NCBI GenBank assembly: GCA_028583605.1 | Contig: CM053331.1 | Location: 312,501 to 376,500 of the forward strand | DNA from: Dastarcus helophoroides | Taxonomy: Eukaryota; Arthropoda; Insecta; Coleoptera; Bothrideridae | Direction of reading: 5' to 3' | DNA length: 64,000 bases | In this document: positions 55,286 to 64,000 of the stretch, piece by piece | Layout of the letters: each line of letters begins with the position of its first letter | Position numbering within the stretch: the stretch's first letter is position 1 | Notes under the pieces: model-generated | What the model was told of the DNA's origin: nothing | Database searches by the model: none | The model's input: the letters and a program-made list of their open reading frames with translations, nothing else | Translations under genes and position numbers: made by a program

Positions 55286-57165
55286 ACAACAAAAAATAGT
55301 GGGAGCTTAGAAATCGTTCCAGAAGTAGAAATACTGTTTTAACGGTAGATCTGACAATATTGCCACTAGGATTAGAATTGGGTTGTAGGATGTATGCGGT
55401 TATTAATCGATCTTACGTCGAATCGTCGATTTTTGACATTAGCGCGGTCTTCCGTTCCCTTCATAATTAAAATTACGCCAAATAATGCGGTTACGTCAAG
55501 ATAACGTTGAATCGTTTCGTGACGAATGGCCCCCAACATAAATTTCCATCGCCGTCATTCTTGTCGGGCAGTTTCTGACCGTTTATTTAATTAATTGACC
55601 GATTAACGAGCGAGAAACGGTGTAAAAAAATAGAGAGTTAATTCGCTTATAATTGTCGACATGCGAGGGGAATTGAAGTTGATAAGTTATAAGGCGACGA
55701 TTGTCTTAATAAACTTTTCTTTTCAAGATTGAAAAGCAAAGAATTAAAACGTAACTATTTTTCGAAATTGTACCGACCACGAATAATAATAAAGTTGTAA
55801 GGCCAAACCGGTTTTAGGAAAAATTTTAGATTTCTAAAACTTAAAAAACAAAAACTGGAAAATATGAAATTCCTTTTTCTCGAATTTCGTCCGAAACTTA
55901 TCTGTTTCTACATTCTCCAATTTCTGGAAAAGACAAAAATTCAAATGATCGAATTCGGATTAGAAAAATTGTAAAATTGCACCAAAAAATGTTGAGCCAA
56001 AGGAAAAAAATCGAAACTGAAGAAAAAGTCATCGTTTGAACAAAACCCGCTAGATAAAAAACCAAAAGTACACATCGTTAAAACCAGTTTGTAGTAAACA
56101 ATATTATTGCAAATGTTTTTGTTTATGGTTGTCATGATACAATATTTATGCGATCAAACTAAATAATTAGTGATGCAACACCGTGCTCTACAAAACGATG
56201 GATCTAAATCGCGTCCCCCTATTTTGAAAGTGAACTAAATAAAACATTTTCGTAACTGTGCCGGTTATTTATAATGACTTGAGCAACACACACGCGGTTC
56301 GAGCTAGACTTGACGGTTTGTCGATTTCGGCGACCGTTTAAAACCCAATGGAATGTCTCACCTGCCCATCGAGGGTAAATTTACGCTCGAATGCGTACAC
56401 CTAGGGGTTGAAACAGGTTACTCGACAATGCGACGTCTACAGCACAACTTTCAGGCCAATAAGTCGAGCAGCAACAAACGATCATTTAATTTTTATTTAG
56501 TAATTCCAGCCGATGATGGTTGTTAGAAATTCGTGCACTGAAATTATTTTTATGTGCGGTCGGACTTTTGCATGACATCATTTTTCATTAAATCCTTTAA
56601 GAGCGTAATTATTCGTTTCTTTAAGGTCATAACAACTCGACTTGTAATAAGGTGAACCAAGGTAAGTTCTATCGACTTGCTTCAACGCTTCTCCAATGGC
56701 AATTATAATTTTTTTAATCGTCTGCAAAATTCGTTCAGTATGCTTTCTAGACGACTTGTTTCTAACGAGGAACAATAATAATAACCGTTAATAATACTGA
56801 CAAGAACCCTATAAAATAAGCTTAAGAAATCGATTGTTTTTTAATTACGAATTTTGAGGTAAATATCAAGATTTCAACGAGATCAAATTTATTAACAAGA
56901 ATCTGATCAAAATGTCAACATTTTTGGAAGCTGTTTTGAACGAAATTAAGAATTTCGATTTTTTTTTGACATTTTTACTAATTTCCTAGAATTCACTTTT
57001 TTTTAAATCGGCCTAAGTTTTAAAAGGAAAAAAGTTAAAATTTTAAAGAAAGAAACCTTTTGAGAAAAACAGCTGGAATTTCGTTTTGAATTAATATAAA
57101 AAAAAATCGAAGTTTTAATATGAAATTTTGAGAAAAAGGTCGGACTTTTGAGCTGAAATTCGGAA

Positions 57166-59450
57166 AGAATAAGAAGACGAAGAAGAGGAAGAGAAGAAGG
57201 AAGGGAAGGAAGAAAGGGAAGGGTGGAGAGAAAGGAGAAAAGTGAAGGAAGGAAAGGAAGAGAAGGAAAAAAGGAAGAGAAGGAAAATAAGGATAGAGTA
57301 GGAAGAGAAGGAAAATAACGGAGAAGAGGAAGAGAAGGAAGGAAAGGAAGAGATGGAAGAAGAGGAAGAAAGGGGAGATAAGGAGGATAAGAGAAGAAGA
57401 GAGTAAGAGGAGTAGAAGAGAACGAAGAGAAGGAAGGGAAGGAAGAGGTAGAAGAGAAGAAAGAGATGAAGGAATAGGAAGAAAAGAAGGGAAAGAAGAA
57501 AGGAAGGGAAGAAGGAAAGAAGAAAAGGAAAAGAAGGAGGAGGAAGAAAAGAAAGAGGAGGAAGAAATGGAAGAAAATAAAAAGATATAATAGAAGGAAG
57601 ATAAAGAAAATAAGGAAGAAAGATAAGGAAGAAAAGAAAAAGTAGGAAGAGAAGGGAAAAAAGCAAAAGAAGGAAGATAAGCCAAACACCAAAGAGGAGG
57701 AAGAGAAGAAATGGAAAGAAGAGATGGAAGAAGAGAAATAGATGAAAGAAAAGGGAAAGAAGGAAGCAAAGAAAGAGAAGAAAAATAAAGAAAAGGAGGA
57801 AGAGAAGGGAAATAATGGAGAGGATAAAGAGAAGGAAGAGATGGAAGAGGAGTAAGAAATAGAAGAGAACGAAGAGAAGGAAGGGAAGAAAGAGATAAAA
57901 GAGGAGGAACAGATAGAAGAATAGGAAGAAAAGAAGAGAAGGAAAAAAGGAAGGGAAGGAGGAAAGGAAAAGAAGGATAAGAAGGAAGGGAAAAAAGAGG
58001 TGGAAAAGAAGGAGGAGGAAGAAAGAGATAGAAGAGAACGAACAGACGGAAGGGAAAGAGGAGATAGAAGAAGAGGAAGAGATGGAAGGGAAAGAGGAGA
58101 TAGAAGAGGAGGAAGAGATGGAAGAATAGGAAGAAAAGAAGGGAAGGAAGAAAGGAAGGGAAGGAGAAAAGGAAAAGAAGGATGAGAAGGAAGGGAGGTG
58201 GAAAAGAAGGAAGAGGAAAAAATGGAAGAAAAGAAAAATATAGAAGAAAAGGAAGATAAAGAAAAGAAGGAAGGAAGAGAAGGAAGAAAAGATAAAGTAG
58301 GAAGAAACAGGAAAGAATAAAAAGAAAGAAGACAACTCAAAGACGAAAGAAGAGAATGAAGAGGAAGAGTAGAATGAAGAGGAACAGAAGGTTGAAGAGG
58401 AAGAGAAGAAATGGAAGGAAGAGATGGAAGAAAAGAAATATTTGAAAGAGAAGGGAAAGAAGGAAGTGCAGAAAAAGAAGGAAAAGAAAGAAAAGAAGAA
58501 CAGGAGGAAGGGGAAGAATGGAAGGAAGAGATAGAAGATGAGGAATAGATGGAAGAGGAGCAAGCGGAAAAAGAGAAGGAACGAAAGGAAGAGATGAAAG
58601 AGGAGGAAGAGAAAGAAGAAATGAAAAAGATAGAAGAATAGGAAAAGAAGGGTGAGAAAGAAAAGAAGGGTGAGAAAGAAAAGAAGAAGGAAGAGAAGGA
58701 AAGTAAGAAAACGGAGGAAAGACGGGAAAGGAGAAAAGGAAAAGGGGAAAGAGAAGGAAGAGGAGGAAGAGAAGGAGTAAGAAAACGGAGGAAAGATAGG
58801 AAGGGAGAAAAGGAAAAGAAGGAAAAGAAGAAAGAGAAGGAAGTGATGGAAGGGAGGGAAGAGATTGAAGAGAAAAAAGAAGAGAAAGAGAAGAGAAAGA
58901 ATGAAGAGAGGGAAGATGAGAAAGAGAAGAAAGAGATGGAAGAGGAGAAAGAAATAGAAAAGCAAGAAAAGAAGAACGAAAGAAAAGGGAGGAAGAGAAG
59001 GAAGAGAAGAAAGAGAAAGGAAAGAAGGAAGAGAGGGAAGAGAAATAAAGGAAGGAAAAGATGGAAAAGAAAGAAAAGAAAAACGAAAGGAAAGGAAGGA
59101 AGGAAAGAAAGTAGAGAAGAAAGAAAAGAAGGAAGATAGAGAAGATGAGAAAGAGAAGAAAAGGAAGGAAGAGGAGAAAGAGATGGAAGAGGAAGAAAAG
59201 AAAGACGAAAGGAATGGAAGGAAGGAAAGGAAAGAAAGGTAGGAAAAGAAAAAAGATGAGAAAGGGAAAGCAGGGACGAAAGAAAGAGATCCAAGAGAAG
59301 AAAGAGAAAAAAGAGGAAGAACACGAAGAAGAGAAAGAAGGAAAAGAAAAGATGGAAAGAAAAGAAGAGAGGAAAGGTAGAAGGACGAGAAAGGGAAGGA
59401 AAAGAAGGAAGAGAAAGAAAAAAAGAAGGACAGAATGGGATAGAATCGGA
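57166..59450 (+). repeat. 2.3-kb purine tract 2
   Basis: Same composition and strand as tract 1: GGAAGAGAAGGAAGG, GAGGAAGAGATGGAAGAA and similar, almost free of C and T. Around 58.0-58.15 kb a local repeat of about 36 bp is visible (GAAAGAGGAGATAGAAGA). Long frames here (850 codons minus strand at 57003-59555; Glu/Lys/Arg-only frames on plus) are artefacts of a two-letter sequence. Confidence 0.95.
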
Positions 59451-61780
59451 TAGGCTTGGCTGGCATGAGAGGCGATAATTTAAGATGGGATAAGATAGGA
59501 TGCATTGGAAATGAATAGATGGGCGGAAGAACAGATAGAAAAAAATCATCACCATCAGTAAAAATCGCGATTGTCAATTTAATCCAACCAAACGAGCTAT
59601 TACTTGAGTTTACAGCCTTATCTTGTAAAATTTACAATCGTGCGCCAGTGAAATGGCATGAATTGTACAAAAACAGGTAGTTACACAGAGACTGATGTAA
59701 TTGATTGATAAATGTAAGTCGAGTAAAATTGCACAAAAGTATGCGACTTTTCATAACGAGATTATTAAAATAATTAGGGCGATTACAGGTAATTCGATGC
59801 GGAATAGTAGGTAACGTGTGCTGCTGCTGCTGCTGCTTCCTTCTAACTTTCATTTAATCATAGCGCACAAGAATGCGATAAATCTGAAACATGTGCATTG
59901 ATAAAAACCGCCTCGGTCGAAGCACGATTGACATTTATGTGTAATTTCGAATTAAGTACGAGCGTTTTGCATTCTTTACTCGTTCGTTTATTACGTAAAT
60001 TGCGCCTTTACAAATCGAGGGTTGTAATACTTCGATGGGCTCCGCACTTAAATCTCTATTTTGGCATAGAGCCAGACTACTCTTTTTATTCACTAATCTA
60101 ACATTCAAAGTTGTTACAAATTTTTTAAAACTAAACCTATACATTTTATTTGAAAAATTCCACATTCATTAACGCAGCTAGAATAGCACAAGGTAAGGCG
60201 CTTGACCCCCTTTGGCTAATACAACCAAACAAAAATTTATATTCAACTTGGTGCCCGATTACTGGCTTATATTAATACTCCAAACATACTAGAATATTCG
60301 ATATCTCAAAGGCTCGAAAGCACAATTTTTTATAATAACCCTAATAACTTGTAAACGTTCGACACACGTCTCGAACCTATGCGTAACTTCTCCAGGTGTT
60401 TGTCATCGCAATTGCTTTTAATAAAAAACTTTAAACTTCACAGACCGTTGCAATATTTTTTCGTAGAGGAAATATGTTAAATATTTGAAAAGAGGGACAG
60501 ATTTTTCAAAATTACTCATGTAAATGTAATACGATATATCTATCAAATTTATCGGACGTGGCAGCATAGAAAGGGAAAGGAAATCGCCTCTAACAAGGAA
60601 AATAATACGACAGCAACAACACAACAAAGAGACAAGAAGAGAACACTCGAAGCAGTCGGGGAAGTTTCACTGAAAAATTCCTTTAAAATATCGCGTTATT
60701 AGCAAGCTGAAATTGCTCCGTATTACTCTGTAACATTATTCATTGGAATCTGAAAGTAGTCTAATTAAACAGGTAATATACCTTAGATAATACTTTTTAT
60801 TGAAAGCCGAGCAATTTTCCAACGAGTAATATTTAATAATTTGAAATATCCCGCAATAATTATCCAGTCGAATTCCTCGCTAGTGATACATGGCTACGTT
60901 CGAAATTTGCAAATGTAATGAAGACATCAAACGTAATTTATAACGCAAACTGTTGACGTAACCATATTACGGTAATTCCTAATTGAATTTTCTTAAACTT
61001 TCATCCAATTTATAATGATTTTAACTTGTTTTTTTGAGAATACAAGATAGACGAGATCGGAAAGAGAGCTTGCTTATTTTTTTGAATTTCGTTTTTATTT
61101 TCCGCGTTTCGTTGAGGTTTCCAGCTGGAATTTATTACTTACAAAACCAACATATTTCATATATTTGTAGTACCGTGTAAATATCAGCCGACAAAATGAG
61201 AAATTAAAACTTCTGTAATGTAAATAAAGCGGAGATCGTAAATTTATCTTCTCGAGTACACACACGCAATGGAAGGTTTTTTTTTTAATTCCACCCAACA
61301 AGAAAACCTCACTTAACACGACGAGTAGCTTACAAATGGACGCGTGTTAAGTGGCGGCGGATTATCCATAAGGAAAACTAGGCAAGCAGATGGGGGCGCG
61401 CCCGAGAGCATATAATTTTTTTATGGTTACCAAAACTAATTTGGACTGGCCAAACAGTATTCGCCTGTCAACATTTAAATCGCCACTGATGATTTTGTGA
61501 TTTCGAAGTTTTGTGTATTTAGTTAAGTCTGTCCACATTAACAGGTGCACTTGGAAATTAAAATTTCCACGAGAAAGTAGTTTTCATCAATAATATTTTA
61601 TTTTTTAATCATAATTTTATCTTTCTACTTGGAAAGTTGTACCTAAACGATTGAATATGCTACAGATTCTATGAACTGACTAGACGCTTCGTCTGAAACT
61701 AAATATATCTTCGTGATAACCTTTAGCGCTCAATTAAAACCGATCGAATGATGGGTTTTGATTGCTTGTTTGATACTCAT
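59451..61780. other. Spacer, no gene seen
   Basis: 2.3 kb of AT-rich unique DNA. A (CTG)5 microsatellite lies at 59821-59836. Short frames (59898-60101, 60418-60627, 61095-61319, 61362-61550) have no recognised domain or splice framing. Confidence 0.4.
59821..59836. repeat. (CTG)n microsatellite
   Basis: Five perfect CTG units. On the minus strand it reads CAG and would encode Gln in an open frame at 59632-59853, which shows no other protein-like feature. Confidence 0.8.
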
Positions 61781-64000
61781 AGATGCTTTTGGTGGTCAAA
61801 ATTTTAATGCAAAACGAAAGTTCATCAGTAATATTTTCTTTTTCCACTATAATTTTGTCTTCATGTGGTACATTTTTCTAAGCTGTTATTTTAGGAATCC
61901 ATCTTAATAGTCCTTTGGTGGTCAAAATTTCAATGCGAAACTAAAGTTCATCAGTAATATTTTCTTTTTCCACTGTAATTTTGTCTTTATGTGGTACATT
62001 TTTCTATATTAGGGAACCATATTAATAGTCATTTGGTGGTCAAAATTTCAATGCGAAACGAAAGCTCATCACTAGCCCTTTCTTTTTCCATTATAATTTT
62101 GGCTTCAAGTGGTACATTTTTCTAAGCTGTATCTTGTCGATCCATTCTAATAATCATTTGGTGGTCAAAATTTTAATGAGAAACGAAAGTTCATCAGTAA
62201 CACTTTCTTTTTCCATTATCATTTTGTCTTCATGTGGGGCATTTTTCTAAGCTGTATCTTTGGGGTCCATCTTAATAGTCCTTTGGTGGTCAAAATATCA
62301 ATGCAAAACGAAAGTACATCAGTAACACTTTATTTTTCCACTATAATTTTGTCTTCATGGGATACATTTTTCTAAGCTGTATCTTTGGGATCTATCTTAA
62401 TAGTCCTTTGGTGGTCAAAATTTCAATGCAAAACGAAAGTTCATCAGTAATATTTTCTTTTTCCACTATAATGTTGTCTTCATGTAGTCTAGGTTTCTTA
62501 TGTGTACGTTATTGATCCATCTTAATGATCCTTTGGTGGTCAAAATTTTAATGAAAAACGAAAGTTCATCAGTAACACTTTCTTTTTCCATTATCTTTTT
62601 GTCTTCATGTGGTGCATTTTTCTAAGCTGCATCTTTGGGAGCCATCTTAATAGTCCTTTGGTAGTCAAAATTTCAATGCAAAACGAAAGTACATCAGTAA
62701 CACTTTATTTTTCCACTTTAATTTTGTCTTCATGGGATACATTTTTCTAAGCTGTATCTTTGGGATCTATCTTAATAGTCCTTTGATGGTCAAAATTTCA
62801 ATGCAAAACGAAAGTTCATCAGTAATATTTTCTTTTTCCACTATAATGTTGTTTTCATGTAGTCTAGGTTTCTTATGTGTACGTTATTGATCCATCTTAA
62901 TGATCCTTTGGTGGAAAAAATTTAAATGAAAAACGAAAGTTCATCAGTAACACGTTCTTTTTCCATTATCATTTTGTCTTCATGTAGCGCATTTTTCTAA
63001 ACTGCATCTTTGGGATCCTTCTTAATAGTCCTTTGGTGGTCCAAATTTCAATGCAAATCGAAAGTACATCAGTAACACTTTATTTTTCCACCATAATTTT
63101 GTCTTCATGGGATACATTTTTTTAAGCTGTATTTTTGGGATCCATCTTAATAGTCCTTTGGTGCTCAAAATTTTAATAAAAAATGAAAGTTCATCAGTAA
63201 CACTTTCTTTTTCCATTATCATTTTGTCTTCATGTGGTGCATTTTTCTAAACTGCATCTTTGGGATCCATCTTAATAGTCCTTTGGTGGTCCAAATTTCA
63301 ATGCAAAACTAAAGTGCATCAGTAATACTTTATTTTTCCACTATAATTTTGTCTTCATGTGGTATATTTTTTTCTGCTGCATCTTTGGGATCCATCTTAA
63401 TAGTCCTTTGGTGGTCAAAATTTCAATGCAAAACGAAAGTACATCAGTAACACTTTATTTTTCCACTATAATTTTGTCTTCATGGGACATATGTTTCAAA
63501 GCTGTATCTTTGGGATCCATCTTGATAGTCCTTTGGTGGTCAACATTTCAATGCAAAACGAAAGTACATCAGTAACACTTTATTTTTCCACTATAATTTT
63601 GTCTTCATGGGATACATTTTTCTAAGCTGTATCTTTGGGATCCATCCTCATAGTCCTTTGGTGGTCAAAATTTCAATGCAAAACGAAATTACATCAGTAA
63701 CACTTTATTTTTCCACTATAATTTTGTCTTCATGGGACACATGTTTCAAAGCTGTATCTTTGGGATCCATCTTAATAGTCCTTTGGTGGTCAAAATTTCA
63801 ATGCAAAACGAAAGTACATCAGTAACACTTTATTTTTCCACTATAATTTTGTCTTCATGGGATACACTTTTCTAAACTATATCTTTGGGATCCATCTTAA
63901 TGGTCCTTTGGTGGTCAAAATTTCAATGCAAAACGAAAGTACATCAGTAACACTTATTTTTTTCACTATAATTTTGTCTTCATGAGATTCATTTTTCTAA
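61781..64000 (-). repeat. 125-bp satellite array 3 (inverted, runs off the window)
   Basis: About 18 units of the same family as arrays 1 and 2, in reverse orientation: TTTGGTGGTCAAAATTTCAA, AACGAAAGTTCATCAGTAAC, CCACTATAATTTTGTCTTCA and GGGATCCATCTTAATAGTC. A marked unit (CATGTAGTCTAGGTTTCTTA) occurs at 62481 and again at 62856, 375 bp apart, again a trimer period. The array is cut by the window end. Confidence 0.95.

Larger units (their letters stand above)
53331..57165. other. Spacer, no gene seen
   Basis: 3.8 kb of mixed DNA with a SINE-like repeat at 53455-53600 and a palindromic MITE at 55136-55285. The stretch at 54.5-54.96 kb is less AT-rich and non-repetitive, as a promoter or 5' exon could be, but no splice-bounded exon was identified. 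Frames of about 64 codons (54053-54247, 55941-56135, 56578-56775) are unrecognised. Confidence 0.4.

Noticed and set aside
57003..59577. 850- and 820-codon minus-strand frames
   Set aside because: Same two-letter composition artefact in the second purine tract; two overlapping phases are open at once.

Overview
This is 64 kb of eukaryotic nuclear DNA. Insect is the best fit: it is AT-rich, with GT-AG introns and GC-richer exons in a repeat-dense background. Its transposable elements include jockey-type and RNase-H-tail non-LTR elements, Ty3/gypsy-like LTRs and piggyBac-type MITEs. A beetle is plausible, but the species cannot be read from the sequence. No bacterial features or CRISPR array are present.

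Coding content is small and on the minus strand. (1) At 2294-3226 is the 5' coding exon of a SAPCD2-like gene (suppressor-APC-domain protein), whose remaining exons lie beyond position 1. (2) Six exons between 24026 and 7915 join in frame, with consensus splice sites, into a 671-residue protein from the first possible AUG. It has four membrane segments near the N-terminus (CD20/MS4A or FAM189/ENTREP-like layout) and a tail of about 525 residues. A 45-nt candidate 5' untranslated exon with strong splice sites lies at 40459-40503.

Layout: 1-7.7 kb holds the SAPCD2 exon, two LTR fragments and an AT-rich degenerate repeat field. 7.7-24.1 kb is the tetraspan gene; its introns hold a 507-bp-arm inverted repeat with two piggyBac-type MITEs, a 348-bp satellite, a solo LTR with an ATAT target duplication, a tRNA-like unit and nested non-LTR retroelements. 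24.1-29.1 kb is the same 348-bp satellite in opposite orientation, plus 20-bp and 142-bp tandem repeats. 32.5-34.2 kb is a cluster of palindromic MITE-like elements. 34.8-39.3 and 57.2-59.45 kb are two long purine-only-strand (GA) tracts. 43.0-46.1, 49.9-53.3 and 61.8-64.0 kb are three arrays of one 125-bp satellite with higher-order structure, the third inverted. The intervals between hold no gene I can support.

Nothing here forms an operon or pathway. The two genes are neighbours on one strand, and I see no functional link between them. The most unusual features are the repeats: satellite higher-order units, the purine tracts, long intronic hairpins, and two palindromic repeat families whose loops match the hammerhead ribozyme core pattern.
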